From Hyphomicrobiales bacterium (GTDB lineage Bacteria > Pseudomonadota > Alphaproteobacteria > Rhizobiales > Rhizobiaceae), in NCBI GenBank assembly GCA_900472575.1, contig UCIV01000007.1, positions 1-64,000 of the forward strand: DNA of 64,000 nt, in the 5' to 3' direction. The stretch's first letter is position 1, and the number at the start of each line of letters is the position of its first letter. The notes beneath the pieces were generated by a model, which worked only from the letters and a program-made list of their open reading frames with translations, was not told the DNA's origin and searched no databases. A program made the translations under genes and the position numbers. Shown piece by piece: positions 1-8,988 of the stretch.

Positions 1-38
1 TGGCAATCGAGGGGCTGAAGAGGCTTGCAAGCGAATAG
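1..38 (+). CDS. 3' end of an unidentified gene (partial)
   Basis: A reading frame enters from the left edge and ends at TAG (36-38), giving the C-terminal residues AIEGLKRLASE. An intrinsic terminator starts three bases later, which is what makes a real gene end likely. Eleven residues are too few to name a family, and other frames cannot be fully excluded. Confidence 0.4.
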   Translation, partial: AIEGLKRLASE

Positions 39-40
39 AC

Positions 41-68
41 AAAAGGGCGACCGCGAGACCGCCCTTTT
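41..68. terminator. Bidirectional intrinsic terminator
   Basis: A perfect 9-bp stem AAAAGGGCG (41-49) pairs with CGCCCTTTT (60-68), with a T run to 69. The A and T tracts flank the GC core, so it can work on both strands. It separates the gene entering from the left from the minus-strand operon ending at 144. Confidence 0.78.
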
Positions 69-103
69 TATTTTCCGTAGTCACTGCGGATCTCGATCAT
101 ATG

Positions 104-136
104 GAAGGGAAGCTGTCGTGAACGACGCTTCCCTTC
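104..136 (-). terminator. Long hairpin after the RraA-family gene
   Basis: GAAGGGAAGC (104-113) pairs perfectly with GCTTCCCTTC (127-136). An inner GTCG/CGAC extension (115-118 with 123-126) leaves a four-base loop. It lies just downstream of the minus-strand stop codon at 144-146. On the minus strand no U tract follows directly, so it may protect the 3' end or act together with the terminator at 41-68. Confidence 0.6.
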
Positions 137-143
137 ATCTTTT

Positions 144-818
144 TCAGATGTCGACGATCAGGCCCTTGGCCTTGAGAACCGGCTCGAGCTTGCTGACCTC
201 GATAACGGACGCGCCGGCCTTGTAGGCTTCAATGAAACCGGCTTCGGCGTCTTCGCGTGCCTGAGACAGCTTTGCCGCTTCGGCAACTTCGCTGCGGCGA
301 ACGACGACCAGACCATCCGCATCACCGACGATCACGTCACCCGGATTGATGATCTCGCCGCCAACGATGATGCTGTCATTTGTCGTGCCGATCGTTTCCT
401 TCACTGTGCCCTTGATGCAGGTACTGAGCGAGAAGACCGGGAAGCCGAGTTCGCGAAGCTGCAGCGTATCGCGCACGCCGGTATCCGTAACCAGGCCGCC
501 GATGCCCTTGGCAAGGCAGGCATTGGCCAGAACGTCACCGAACGAACCGGCTTCTTCGTATTCACCCGCCGAAACAACGATGATGTCGCCGGGCTTGGCG
601 TAATTGATCGCCAGTTGCAGCATGATGTTGTCGCGCGGCGAGGATTTGACGGTGAAGGCCGGGCCACAGAGCTTCATCCGGTAGTCGACCGGCTTAAGCC
701 GCGACGACAGGGCACCCCGACGGCCCTGTGCTTCGTGAATGGTGGCGGGCGAAAATTTCGCGATCGCAGCCAGATCCTCCTTGGAGGGACGCTCGGGAAT
801 GTCTTTGATATGTACCAT
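144..818 (-). CDS. RraA-like / HMG aldolase-family protein
   Basis: This 224-residue protein belongs to the RraA-like fold that includes 4-hydroxy-4-methyl-2-oxoglutarate (and 4-carboxy-4-hydroxy-2-oxoadipate) aldolases, which are Mg-dependent pyruvate-releasing enzymes, and the RNase E inhibitor RraA. Visible family marks are GDIIVVSAGEYEEAGSFGD in the middle, then GLVTDTGVRD, whose Arg-Asp pair matches substrate and metal binding residues of the aldolases, and NPGDVIVGDADGLVVV. The ATG at 818 has GAGGAGG eight bases upstream. It is the last gene of the operon that begins with the dehydrogenase at 4795 and follows a binding-protein gene. An aldolase or decarboxylase acting on an imported compound fits this place better than RNase regulation, but the substrate is unknown. 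Confidence 0.8.
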   Translation of the reverse strand: MVHIKDIPERPSKEDLAAIAKFSPATIHEAQGRRGALSSRLKPVDYRMKLCGPAFTVKSSPRDNIMLQLAINYAKPGDIIVVSAGEYEEAGSFGDVLANACLAKGIGGLVTDTGVRDTLQLRELGFPVFSLSTCIKGTVKETIGTTNDSIIVGGEIINPGDVIVGDADGLVVVRRSEVAEAAKLSQAREDAEAGFIEAYKAGASVIEVSKLEPVLKAKGLIVDI

Positions 819-851
819 TGCAGGCCCTCCTCGTGGCCATAGATAAACCGC

Positions 852-873
852 ACGGCGGCAAGGCTGCCGCCGT
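852..873 (-). promoter_or_regulatory. Stem-loop after binding-protein gene
   Basis: A perfect 9-bp stem ACGGCGGCA/TGCCGCCGT with loop AGGC sits between the stop of the binding-protein gene (926) and the start of the RraA-family gene (818). No T tract follows. Such structures often protect the 3' end of abundant binding-protein mRNA and lower downstream expression. Confidence 0.6.
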
Positions 874-925
874 TGGCAATTGTCGGATTTTGGTTTGGGA
901 TCAGAAGGCGCTATGCGCCCTCAGA

Positions 926-1762
926 TTAGGGGATCGGATCGAACTTCAGTTCGGAGAGTGGAACAACCTTGTCGGTACGGGTCATCTTGTATTCGGTGCC
1001 CTGACCGAGCCACTTGTCCCAGATCTTGTTGATCTCGCCATCGGCATCCAGCTTGCGCAGGATTTCGTTGACCTTGGCGGTCAGCGCCGGCTGATCCTTC
1101 TGCATGCCGATACCGATCGGCTGGTACAGCATCGGCTCTTCGATCATGCGCATTTCCTTGCCGCGGGTCTTCGACTCGTTGACGAATTTGGTCGTCGTCA
1201 TCGTGTTGGCGACCATGCCGCGCGCCTTGCCCTGTTGCACGGCGAGATAGGCGGAAGCCGTGTCCTGGAAGGTCAACGGTTCGGACTTGTTGAGCTTGAT
1301 CGACATTTCCGAGGTCGAACCCTTGGCCGAGGCGATACGCTGGCCGACATAGTCGGCCTTGGCCTTGCCTTCGTCCGTCGCCGGAACGATGAGCATTTCC
1401 TTGGCGAGATAATAGGGATCGCTGAACTGAATCTGCTCGGCGCGGCTCTGGGTATAGGCGAGGTTCGCTACGGTGATGTCGACGCGGCCGAGCTTGACTT
1501 CCGGCACGCGGGCTTCGACCGAAACCGGCTTCACTTCCGCCGTCACGCCCAGTTCTTTGGCGATGGCATTGCAGAGATCGACGTCGAAGCCGGCCATTTC
1601 ACGGGTCTTCGGATCCGGCGCCGAGAATGGCGGCACGTCGGCAAAGGTTGCGCAGCGCAGCTTCTTGGCCGACAGGATGTCGGCAAGCTGGTCTGCTTTT
1701 GCAGGCGCGACGGCAGCGGTGCTGGCGACGAGTGCTGCGAGAGTTGCGAATTTCCAGTTCAT
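926..1762 (-). CDS. Polar amino-acid-type ABC transporter binding protein
   Basis: This 278-residue periplasmic binding protein is of SBP family 3 (amino acids and opines). A Sec signal peptide covers about residues 1-23 (MNWKFATLAALVA, then cleavage after APAKA). The mature part has typical family features: AGFDVDLCNAIAKELG near residue 60, the hinge region with RVDITVANLAYTQSRAEQI, and the end KWLGQGTEYKM. The start has GGAGA seven bases upstream. The ATPase and two permeases lie directly upstream in the operon and complete the importer. The ligand cannot be read from the sequence; its partners (dehydrogenase, RraA-type enzyme) suggest a hydroxy or keto acid or an amino acid derivative. Confidence 0.9.
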   Translation of the reverse strand: MNWKFATLAALVASTAAVAPAKADQLADILSAKKLRCATFADVPPFSAPDPKTREMAGFDVDLCNAIAKELGVTAEVKPVSVEARVPEVKLGRVDITVANLAYTQSRAEQIQFSDPYYLAKEMLIVPATDEGKAKADYVGQRIASAKGSTSEMSIKLNKSEPLTFQDTASAYLAVQQGKARGMVANTMTTTKFVNESKTRGKEMRMIEEPMLYQPIGIGMQKDQPALTAKVNEILRKLDADGEINKIWDKWLGQGTEYKMTRTDKVVPLSELKFDPIP

Positions 1763-1798
1763 TTGCTGTTCTCCATTGTTATTTTATGTGGAAGGCAG

Positions 1799-2566
1799 TC
1801 AGTGCCGCAGATCAGCGAGGAAGCGCTGGGCACGCGGATGTCGTGGATTCTTGAAAAAGTCTTCGGGAGGAGCGGTTTCGAGGATTTCGCCTGCGTCGAT
1901 GAACCATATGCGGTCAGCGACATCGCGGGCAAAACCCATTTCGTGAGTGACGCAGAGCATGGTCATGCCTTCGGCGGCCAGGCTCTTCATGACGCTCAGC
2001 ACTTCGCCGACCATTTCCGGGTCGAGCGCGCTGGTCGGTTCGTCGAACAGCATGACGGGCGGTTCCATGGCAAGTGCACGGGCAATCGCCACGCGCTGCT
2101 GCTGACCACCGGAAAGCTGACCTGGATAGGAATTCGCCTTGTCGGCGAGACCAACGCGGTCAAGCAGTTTGAGAGCCTTGTCATGGGCAGCGGCAGGCGG
2201 CACACCTTTCACCCGGATCGGCGACATCGAGACATTCTCGACGACCGAAAGGTGCGGAAAGAGGTTAAAACTCTGGAAGACGAAGCCGATACGGCTGCGC
2301 AGCTTGTTGAGTTCACTTGCCCGCATCGGCGCGTGGATATCCTGCCCCTCAAAGCTGATGCCGCCGCTGTTGATTTCTTCCAGCCGGTTGACGGTGCGGA
2401 TAAGCGTCGACTTTCCGGAGCCGGACGGGCCGCAGATCACCACCACTTCGCCCCGCGCCACTTCGGCATTGATGTTCTTCAGGACCTGATAGTCGCCGTA
2501 GTTCTTGCAGACATCGGCGATACGGATCGCCTGGGCGGCCTGCGGTTCGGACACTGAGGTGCTCAT
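1799..2566 (-). CDS. Polar amino-acid ABC transporter ATPase
   Basis: This 255-residue cytoplasmic ATPase is of the GlnQ/HisP type. Walker A is GPSGSGKST (about residues 42-50), the signature is [15 protein letters not shown], Walker B is [14 protein letters not shown], and the switch His is in [10 protein letters not shown] start it at the ATG at 2566, which overlaps the stop of the permease gene upstream by four bases (ATGA). A longer frame upstream of this ATG only mirrors that permease gene. It powers the importer formed by its neighbours. Confidence 0.93.
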   Translation of the reverse strand: MSTSVSEPQAAQAIRIADVCKNYGDYQVLKNINAEVARGEVVVICGPSGSGKSTLIRTVNRLEEINSGGISFEGQDIHAPMRASELNKLRSRIGFVFQSFNLFPHLSVVENVSMSPIRVKGVPPAAAHDKALKLLDRVGLADKANSYPGQLSGGQQQRVAIARALAMEPPVMLFDEPTSALDPEMVGEVLSVMKSLAAEGMTMLCVTHEMGFARDVADRIWFIDAGEILETAPPEDFFKNPRHPRAQRFLADLRH

Positions 2567-3321
2567 AGCTGCTCCGTAATGGTTTTGAGGGGCGCGGCCT
2601 CGGCCGGAAGGCGGGCATTGCGCGGCCCGGCACGACGGCGGGCGATACGCCGCTCGACGCTGTTGGCGACATAGGTCAGGCTCCAGCAGAGGATGTAATA
2701 GACCACTGCGAGAATGAGGAACACTTGGAAGGGCTGGGTCAGAAGCTGATTGTTCACCTGGCTCGCGGCGAATGTCAGGTCCGGCACATTGATGACGTAA
2801 CCAAGCGTCGTATCCTTGATCGTCGAGACGAAGGTGGAGATCATGCTCGGGATCATGTTGTAGAGCGCCTGCGGCAAGATGACGAAGCGCATGGCACCCA
2901 TATAGCCATGGCCGAGAGCCCGCGCCGCATCCATCTGCCCCTGCCCCAGCGAAACAATGCCGGCGCGAACGACTTCGCTGAGGAACGCACCCTGATAGAT
3001 GACTAGCGTCACCAGCATGATCAGGAAGCTCGGCACATCGGCACCCGTCCAGAGCGGGATGACAAAATAGCACCACAGGATGAGCATCAAAAGCGGCACG
3101 CCGCGAGTGACATAGACCAGCGCGGTCATCGGCCAGCGCAGGAACCACCATTTCGACAGGCGCGCGAGCGCCATGAGAATGCTGACCGGGAAGGCGAATG
3201 CGATGGCCAGGGCCGACAGGATCAGCGTGTTGGCGAGACCGCCGAGCGGGCCGTTGGGATACTGGCCGATCAGGAGAAGCAGCCAATAATCCTGGATGAT
3301 GGTGATGAAATCCTGGATCAT
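2563..3321 (-). CDS. Polar amino-acid ABC transporter permease (1)
   Basis: This 252-residue inner-membrane subunit belongs to the HisMQ/GlnP family. About five hydrophobic segments are visible, starting with [10 protein letters not shown] and the segment near residue 30. The ATPase-contacting EAA loop reads [20 protein letters not shown], followed by [16 protein letters not shown]. The start overlaps the other permease gene by four bases (ATGA at 3318-3321) and the end overlaps the ATPase start, so the three are translationally coupled. The C-terminus carries an Arg-rich cytoplasmic tail. Confidence 0.92.
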   Translation of the reverse strand: MIQDFITIIQDYWLLLLIGQYPNGPLGGLANTLILSALAIAFAFPVSILMALARLSKWWFLRWPMTALVYVTRGVPLLMLILWCYFVIPLWTGADVPSFLIMLVTLVIYQGAFLSEVVRAGIVSLGQGQMDAARALGHGYMGAMRFVILPQALYNMIPSMISTFVSTIKDTTLGYVINVPDLTFAASQVNNQLLTQPFQVFLILAVVYYILCWSLTYVANSVERRIARRRAGPRNARLPAEAAPLKTITEQL

Positions 3322-4025
3322 GCGCGTGCCCTCCGCGCCGGATCGGCTCGCATCGCGATATAGGCGCCGATCCCCATGATGATGAGCGAGAAGAACAGGT
3401 AGGTCACCGTACCGATCATGTAGACTTCGAAGGTGCGGAAACTGATGTTTTCGATTTCCTTGACTGCATGGGTCAGTTCAGGAGCACCGATGACGATGGC
3501 AAGGCTGCTGTTCTTGAAAAGCGAAACACTGTGATTGATCAGCGGCGGCAGCGCGTTGCGCACGCCCTGTGGCATGATCACGAAGCGCATGGCAGAGGCG
3601 TACCCGTGACCGAGTGCCTGGGCCGCCTCCATCTGGCCGGGACTGACCGAGCGCAGGCCGGAGCGAAGGTCTTCGCTGAAATAGGCAGCCTGACACAAGC
3701 CGAGGCCGATCACCGCAAAGATGGCTTCGGCATTGTTGTTCGCCAGCCAGTCCGACAGGCCCTGCGGCATCAGTGTGAAAATGCCAAAATACCAGAGCAT
3801 CAACTGCACAAGTGTCGGCACATTACGATGGTAGGACACATAGGCAGCAACGATCGGTTCACCGATGCGCAGTGGCGACACGCGCAGCGCAAGCAGAAGG
3901 ATGGCCAGCGTCATCGCCAGCGTCCACGAACCGATATAAATGATGAAGGTCATCTCGATGCCGTGCAGCAGCATCGAGATGTATTCCGGGTTGTTGAGGA
4001 TTGCCGAAAGATCGAACCCGTTCAC
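3318..4025 (-). CDS. Polar amino-acid ABC transporter permease (2)
   Basis: This 235-residue partner permease is of the same family as the next gene. The EAA loop reads [20 protein letters not shown], followed by [20 protein letters not shown]. Several membrane segments are visible, for example [20 protein letters not shown] near the N-terminus. Both ends overlap neighbours by four bases (ATGA), upstream with the dehydrogenase and downstream with permease 1. The two permeases probably form a heterodimer. Confidence 0.92.
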   Translation of the reverse strand: MNGFDLSAILNNPEYISMLLHGIEMTFIIYIGSWTLAMTLAILLLALRVSPLRIGEPIVAAYVSYHRNVPTLVQLMLWYFGIFTLMPQGLSDWLANNNAEAIFAVIGLGLCQAAYFSEDLRSGLRSVSPGQMEAAQALGHGYASAMRFVIMPQGVRNALPPLINHSVSLFKNSSLAIVIGAPELTHAVKEIENISFRTFEVYMIGTVTYLFFSLIIMGIGAYIAMRADPARRARA

Positions 4026-4795
4026 CGCGTGGTCCCTTCGGAACGGGCGGCAGGGGTCTGCGGCTTGGCCGTCTGCAGGCCGCCCATCACCTGAAGCGTC
4101 GGGGTGATTTCCATATGGCCGATATTGACCGCAACAGGTGCAGCAATCGCGAAGGCGATCGCATCTGCGATATCGGAAGCCTGTGGTAGTTCGAAACCGT
4201 CGATGAAGCGCTCGCGGATCGATGGGTCATTGCCGTGGACGTGGTTGAAGATGTCGGTCGCAACTCGGCCCGGGCAGATTTCCGTCACCCTCACCCGCTT
4301 GCCAAACGTGTCGATGCGCAGCTGGTTCGACAGCATGGCGACACCTGCTTTTACGGCATGATAGGTCGAGTTGCCGCCGAAATTGTAATTGCCGGCAATC
4401 GAGGAAATGTTGATGACATGGCCGCGATCCCGCTTTGCCATGCCGGGCACCACCATGCGGCAGAGATGCAGGACGGCGCGCAGGTTGACGTCGATCAAGA
4501 GGTCGATATCGCCATCTTCCGCTTCAAGAAACTTCTTCGGCCGGTCGACGCCGGCATTGTTGATGAGGACGTCGAATGCCACGCGGCCAGTCAGCTCTGC
4601 GAGAGCTTCCCGGTTGGTTACGTCAACCGCGTGGGCGATGCAGCCGGTACGCTCGGACAGTTCGTGCAGCGGCTCGGCGCTACGCGCAACGGCGTGGACT
4701 TCAAGCCCCTCGCGGCACAGTCGTTCAACGACGGCGGCACCGATTCCCGACGAAGCGCCGGTTACCAGAGCAGTCTTGTAGTCGGAAAATGGCAT
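4022..4795 (-). CDS. Short-chain dehydrogenase/reductase
   Basis: This 257-residue NAD(P)-dependent oxidoreductase is a classical SDR. It has the cofactor motif TGASSGIGAAVVERL (about residues 11-25), NNAGVDRP near residue 85, the catalytic Ser in INISSIAGN and the YHAVK pair (YxxxK). An Asp-rich beta-strand region and the length match SDRs close to the YdfG/serine dehydrogenase group, which oxidise 3-hydroxy acids. It is the first gene of the operon, preceded by AGGGGA, and is divergent from a LysR regulator. I infer oxidation of a hydroxylated substrate imported by the operon's transporter; the substrate is not identifiable. Confidence 0.88.
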   Translation of the reverse strand: MPFSDYKTALVTGASSGIGAAVVERLCREGLEVHAVARSAEPLHELSERTGCIAHAVDVTNREALAELTGRVAFDVLINNAGVDRPKKFLEAEDGDIDLLIDVNLRAVLHLCRMVVPGMAKRDRGHVINISSIAGNYNFGGNSTYHAVKAGVAMLSNQLRIDTFGKRVRVTEICPGRVATDIFNHVHGNDPSIRERFIDGFELPQASDIADAIAFAIAAPVAVNIGHMEITPTLQVMGGLQTAKPQTPAARSEGTTR

Positions 4796-4852
4796 GTCGA
4801 TCCCCTTTGTTAAGATGAGACTAGCGAAGCTTTTTTCACTTGCCTAAGACCG

Positions 4853-4869
4853 ATTAGTTTTGGGCTAAT
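4853..4869. promoter_or_regulatory. Candidate LysR-type operator
   Basis: A perfect dyad ATTAG-N7-CTAAT lies in the 230-bp divergent region between the dehydrogenase (start 4795) and the LysR gene (start 5026). It contains the T-N11-A core (T4855, A4867) expected of LysR-family binding sites. Confidence 0.6.
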
Positions 4870-5025
4870 AAGGAAGCGTTATGGATGTCCGCACGTGTTG
4901 CGGAAGGCTGCATTTGCGCTTTATAAATCAAGCGGCTAGGTTTTCTCTTCAACCGCGAAGCAGCAGGTCGCAAACCGCTCACGACCTCATTTGCGGTGAT
5001 AACAACACAGGCAGCATCGACCATA

Positions 5026-5931
5026 ATGGATATCCGGCGCCTCAAATCCTTCATCGTCATCGTCGATAGCGGCAGCATCACACGCGCCGCCGATATCCTG
5101 CATCTTGCCCAGCCGGCGCTCAGCCAACAGCTTGCAGCGCTCGAGGATCATTTCGGGCAGAAGCTGCTGATCCGCAGCCAGCAGGGCGTCACGATGACCG
5201 CCGCCGGTCAGGCAGTTTATCGCCACGCGCAAATCATCCTGCGGCAGATGGAACAGGCGCAATCCGACGTCACCACAGCCGGCAAGTCACTGGCCGGTCG
5301 TGTCTCTGTCGGGCTTGTCCCGTTCAGCAGCGCGGCGACGCTTTCGGTCGAGCTTCTGTCGGAAACGCGAAAACGCCATCCCGGCATCCTCCTGCACCTG
5401 ACGGAAAGCGTCGGCCAGACCTATAGCCAGATGATCATGAACGGCCGTCTGGAAATGGCGCTTATTCATGGTGTCGGCCCGATCAAGGGCGTTCGTTTCG
5501 AACCGCTGCTGAAAGAAGAGTTTTTTGTCGTCGCGCATCCGGATTTCGAAATCGAGGCCAGCGACGCGCCCGTTCCGGTCACGGCACTCGACGGCCTGCC
5601 GTTCCTAATGCCGCCCGCCTATAACTTCGTGCGCCGTGCGGTCGATACCGCGTTCTCGCGCAGCAAGGTCGAGCTGAAAGTGGTGGCGGAAGTGGAAATC
5701 GTGAGAACGCTCAGCCGTTCTGTCGATCGGGGGCTTGGCGCCACGATCATGCCCAAGGCGATCGCCGACCGGCTGATTGCCGAATCCAGCGAAAAACTGA
5801 TTTGTCGCCTTGTGTCGCCGCGCATCGAGGAGACTTTGTCTCTGTGTGTATCCGATCAAACGCCGCTTTCGCAACCGGCGGTCGCGGTCAAGAATATTCT
5901 TGTCGAACTGACGGCCAGGCTGAAGGCCTGA
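5026..5931 (+). CDS. LysR-family transcriptional regulator
   Basis: This 301-residue regulator has an N-terminal winged helix-turn-helix (SGSITRAADILHLAQPALSQ, residues 16-35) and a C-terminal periplasmic-binding-like co-inducer domain. I start at ATG 5026 because MDIRRLKSFIVIVD is the usual family N-terminus; an in-frame ATG at 4996 would add ten unconserved residues. It resembles the Nac/Cbl-like subgroup only loosely, and I do not assign a named orthologue. Its divergent position and the ATTAG dyad at 4853 point to control of the dehydrogenase-transporter operon. It converges with the aminotransferase gene. Confidence 0.9.
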   Translation: MDIRRLKSFIVIVDSGSITRAADILHLAQPALSQQLAALEDHFGQKLLIRSQQGVTMTAAGQAVYRHAQIILRQMEQAQSDVTTAGKSLAGRVSVGLVPFSSAATLSVELLSETRKRHPGILLHLTESVGQTYSQMIMNGRLEMALIHGVGPIKGVRFEPLLKEEFFVVAHPDFEIEASDAPVPVTALDGLPFLMPPAYNFVRRAVDTAFSRSKVELKVVAEVEIVRTLSRSVDRGLGATIMPKAIADRLIAESSEKLICRLVSPRIEETLSLCVSDQTPLSQPAVAVKNILVELTARLKA

Positions 5932-5955
5932 CCGTCATAACCAGCTGAAACCGAT

Positions 5956-7158
5956 TTACTTCATGTCCTTGCAGTACTGTGCGATCCGGTTGCAGCCCTC
6001 TTCCAACATTTCCATGCTTGTGGCGTAGGAAATGCGGAAATACGGGCTCATGCCGTAGGCCGCACCCTGCACGGTCGCGACATGGTGCTCCTCGACAAGA
6101 CCCATGACAAAATCGACATCGGTCTCGATCTTGCGGCCACCCTTGGTGGTCTTGCCGATCAGCTCGGACATGTTCGGGAAAATATAGAACGCACCTTCGG
6201 GCTTATGGGCACGCAGACCCTCGATTTCGGCCAGACGGCCGAGCACATAATCTCGACGGGTCTTGTAGATGGAAGAGCGTTCCTTCAGCAGATCCTGCGG
6301 ACCATCGAGTGCCGCAACGGCTGCCGCCTGTGTCAGGGTCGAGGTGCCGCCGCTGTTCTGGCCGTTGACATTGCTGATCGCGGCAATGAGATCCTTCGGG
6401 CCGCCGCAATAGCCCAGACGCCAGCCGGTCATTGCATAGGCCTTGGACACGCCGTTCATGGTCAGAACCCGATCATAAAGACGCGGCTCGACTTCGGCGA
6501 TCGTGCAGAACTCGAAATCGTCGTAGACGAGATGCTCGTAGATATCGTCGGTCAGAATCCAGACATGCGGGTGGCGCAGCATGACCTCAGCGATTGCCGC
6601 CATTTCCGCGCGCGAGCAGGCAGCGCCCGTCGGGTTGTTCGGAAAGTTCAGGAACAGCCACTTGGTACGTGGCGTGATCGCTGCTTCGAGGTCTTCTGCG
6701 CGCAGCTTGAAACCTGCATTTTCCGGGCACGGCACCGAGACCGGAACGCCACCGGCGAATTTGACGATATCCGCATAGCTGACCCATGACGGCGCCGGGA
6801 TGACAACTTCATCACCCGGATTGCAGGTGGCCAACACCGCATTGAAGATGACCTGCTTGCCACCGCCCGAAACGACGATCTGGTTCGGCTCATAGGTCAA
6901 GTTGTTCTCGCGCTTGAACTTGCGGATGATCGCCGCCTTCATGGCCGGCGTGCCGTCCATTGTCGGGTATTTGGTGTCGCCCGCGAGTGCTGCGGCGTAA
7001 GCGGCCTCGATCGCATGCGGCGGTGTCGGGAAATCCGGCTCGCCGGAGGAGAGGCTGACAACCTTGATCCCCTGGGCGGCCAGTTCACGGGCGCGTTGCG
7101 TCATGGCTGCGGAGGCGGAGATGGAGACATTTTTCAAACGGTCGGCTGTGGCGGGCAT
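5956..7158 (-). CDS. Aspartate-type class I aminotransferase
   Basis: This 400-residue PLP enzyme is of fold type I, subgroup I-gamma (AspC/AatA of alphaproteobacteria). Motifs are SLSSGEPDFPTP near residue 40, the substrate-binding NFPNNPTGA near 175, TDDIYEHLVYDD and the Schiff-base lysine in MNGVSKAYAMTGWRLGY. The C-terminal FRISYATSM contains the Arg that binds the alpha-carboxylate. I use ATG 7158 (MPATADRL); an upstream start would add 28 unconserved residues that overlap the spacer. It is the last gene of the pxp/acc operon, 55 bases after pxpA. It may deaminate glutamate or another amino acid released by the oxoprolinase-like complex, but could also be a general aspartate aminotransferase. 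Confidence 0.9.
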   Translation of the reverse strand: MPATADRLKNVSISASAAMTQRARELAAQGIKVVSLSSGEPDFPTPPHAIEAAYAAALAGDTKYPTMDGTPAMKAAIIRKFKRENNLTYEPNQIVVSGGGKQVIFNAVLATCNPGDEVVIPAPSWVSYADIVKFAGGVPVSVPCPENAGFKLRAEDLEAAITPRTKWLFLNFPNNPTGAACSRAEMAAIAEVMLRHPHVWILTDDIYEHLVYDDFEFCTIAEVEPRLYDRVLTMNGVSKAYAMTGWRLGYCGGPKDLIAAISNVNGQNSGGTSTLTQAAAVAALDGPQDLLKERSSIYKTRRDYVLGRLAEIEGLRAHKPEGAFYIFPNMSELIGKTTKGGRKIETDVDFVMGLVEEHHVATVQGAAYGMSPYFRISYATSMEMLEEGCNRIAQYCKDMK

Positions 7159-7213
7159 GATTTGGTCTTCCGGTTTGTCTAATTCTGGATGGAAAAAGGG
7201 AAAGGCCGTGGCT

Positions 7214-7981
7214 TCAGCCGACAACCTCTGATGCAGGTGCAAGCGTGCCGCCGGCGGCCTCGATTTCGCTGCGCACGATCCGCGCCAGCTCGAGCGAACC
7301 CGGCGTGTCGCTGTGAACGAGAACCGATTTCGCCGGCATGTCGATGGTCGCGCCGTCGATTGTGGTGACCGTGCGGTCGACTAGGAACTGGCGCACGCGG
7401 GCGCGCACGGCCCCCTCATCCTTGACCAGAGCACCCGGCAATCCGCGGGCAACAAGACGCCCCTGCGCGTCATAGGCGCGGTCGGCGAGGAACAGCAGCA
7501 GCGTCTTCAGCGAGGCGCGCTTGGCAGCCGCTTCGATCTCGCTGCCGGGCATGGCAAAAATGATCAGTTCGGGATCGACGGCGCGGATCGCATCCATCAT
7601 GAGGTCGGCCAGCTTCGGATCACGATTGACCATGTTGCCCATGGCCGCGTGAAAACTGAAATGTGCGACGCGCTGACCTTCGCACGCCGCAATCGCCTTC
7701 AACGCACCCAGCTGGTAAAGCATCTGCTGGCGCAGTTCATCGGCGGAATAGGGAATTTCGCGGCGGCCGAAACCGGCGCGATCCGGCAGACCAGGATGGG
7801 CACCGATGCCGACGCCGTTTTCCTTGGCAAGGCGCACCATGCGCGCCATCGTATCGGGATCGCCGCCATGGAAACCACAAGCGATGTTGGCCGAGGAGAC
7901 CACCTTCATCATCGCCTCGTCGTCGCACAGGCTGTAGGGACCAAAGCCTTCGCCCATGTCGGAATTAAGATCGATCTTCAT
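7214..7981 (-). CDS. pxpA: 5-oxoprolinase subunit A (LamB/YcsF family)
   Basis: This 255-residue protein belongs to the LamB/YcsF family, shown to be one of the three subunits of the bacterial ATP-dependent 5-oxoprolinase PxpABC, which opens 5-oxoproline to glutamate. Diagnostic motifs are DLNSDMGEGFGPY at the N-terminus, SSANIACGFHGGDP near residue 35 and GAHPGLPDRAGFGRRE near residue 65. ATG 7981 is chosen because the family begins MKIDLNSDMGE. It lies 11 bases after pxpC. In this operon the complex is accompanied by a biotin carboxylase, so the real reaction may differ from plain 5-oxoproline hydrolysis. Confidence 0.9.
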   Translation of the reverse strand: MKIDLNSDMGEGFGPYSLCDDEAMMKVVSSANIACGFHGGDPDTMARMVRLAKENGVGIGAHPGLPDRAGFGRREIPYSADELRQQMLYQLGALKAIAACEGQRVAHFSFHAAMGNMVNRDPKLADLMMDAIRAVDPELIIFAMPGSEIEAAAKRASLKTLLLFLADRAYDAQGRLVARGLPGALVKDEGAVRARVRQFLVDRTVTTIDGATIDMPAKSVLVHSDTPGSLELARIVRSEIEAAGGTLAPASEVVG

Positions 7982-7992
7982 CTCTTCTTCCC

Positions 7993-8988
7993 TCACTTCA
8001 TGGCCTGCAATGCATCGCAAACCATTCGAGACGTGCTGCGAACATCATCGATGAAAGTCGCCACTGCCTTTTCGACGGCCGCCGCCTGAGCATGCGTTGC
8101 ACGGACAAAACGCAGACGGCTGCCGATACGCGCCTGCCCGAGCCGCCAGAGATCGGCCTCGATTACGCCGGCAATCTTGGGATAACCGCCAGCCGTATTG
8201 GCATCGGCCATTTGGATGATCGGCTCACCGCTTGGTGGAACCTGAACGACACCGGACACGACACCGTGCGAGCGCATTTCAACCGGCGTCGTCGGCTTGA
8301 TCGGTTCACCCATCAAGCGATATCCGGTACGGTCGCTTTGTGTGGAAATCTTCCAAGTCTGCATCCAGAAACGCTCGGCATCCGCGCCAAACAGGGCATG
8401 CTCTCCGGCCGGAATGGCGCGAACAACAAGGGCCCCATCCTCATTGGCAGGATAAAAATCGGTAAGCGCAAAGGCTGGATCGATAACCGCAAGGCCAGTT
8501 GCCGGAAAGTTCAGCGCGGTGGAAACCTCACCCAGTTTAAGAACATCGCCCGTGCTCAGAAAACGTCCCTCACTGCCGCCGAAAGCGCCACGCAGCGACG
8601 TGCTGCGCGACCCCATGACCGACGCGACATCGATCCCGCCGGCAATGCAGATATAGGCGCGTGTTCCAACCCGCGGCTGCCCTAGCTCCAGCACCTGCCC
8701 GGCCTCAATCGGCAGAGCGCACCACGGCTGAACCATACGACCGTCAAGCGATGCGCCACAATCGGCACCCGTTACGGCAAAAGCCGTCTGCTTCGCAAAA
8801 CGCAGTTTGAACGGATAGGTCTGAACTTCGACAACTGCCGCGCCGGTTTCGTTGCCGAGCAGGCTGTTGCCAGCCTTGAGTGCCAGCGGATCCATGGCGC
8901 CGCTGGTGGTCACGCCAATATTGCGGAAGCCGGTACGGCCAAGGTCTTGTACCGTGTTGAACGGTCCTGTCTGGATGATCTCTATCAT
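7993..8988 (-). CDS. pxpC: 5-oxoprolinase subunit C (KipA-like)
   Basis: This 331-residue protein is of the PxpC/KipA family, related to the carboxyltransferase-like C-terminal half of urea amidolyase. The start MIEIIQTGPFNTVQDLGR and the later GSRSTSLRGAFGG and QSDRTGYRLMG stretches are typical; the family is often annotated as biotin-dependent carboxyltransferase. It overlaps pxpB by four bases (ATGA). With pxpB it equals the two halves of the carboxyltransferase/allophanate-hydrolase-like module, which is why the neighbouring biotin carboxylase and carrier genes are meaningful. Confidence 0.9.
   Translation of the reverse strand: MIEIIQTGPFNTVQDLGRTGFRNIGVTTSGAMDPLALKAGNSLLGNETGAAVVEVQTYPFKLRFAKQTAFAVTGADCGASLDGRMVQPWCALPIEAGQVLELGQPRVGTRAYICIAGGIDVASVMGSRSTSLRGAFGGSEGRFLSTGDVLKLGEVSTALNFPATGLAVIDPAFALTDFYPANEDGALVVRAIPAGEHALFGADAERFWMQTWKISTQSDRTGYRLMGEPIKPTTPVEMRSHGVVSGVVQVPPSGEPIIQMADANTAGGYPKIAGVIEADLWRLGQARIGSRLRFVRATHAQAAAVEKAVATFIDDVRSTSRMVCDALQAMK

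Noticed and set aside
25..225. Plus-strand frame of 66 codons at the left edge
   Set aside because: It runs through a terminator and a long hairpin and lacks a ribosome site.
818..2557. Open plus-strand frame of 579 codons
   Set aside because: It lies antisense to the binding protein and ATPase genes, which have full family motifs; GC-rich coding gives such mirror frames.
2567..3286. Upstream extension of the amino-acid ATPase frame
   Set aside because: Arg/Pro/His-rich, unlike any ABC domain, and fully inside the permease gene; the ATGA overlap supports the start at 2566.
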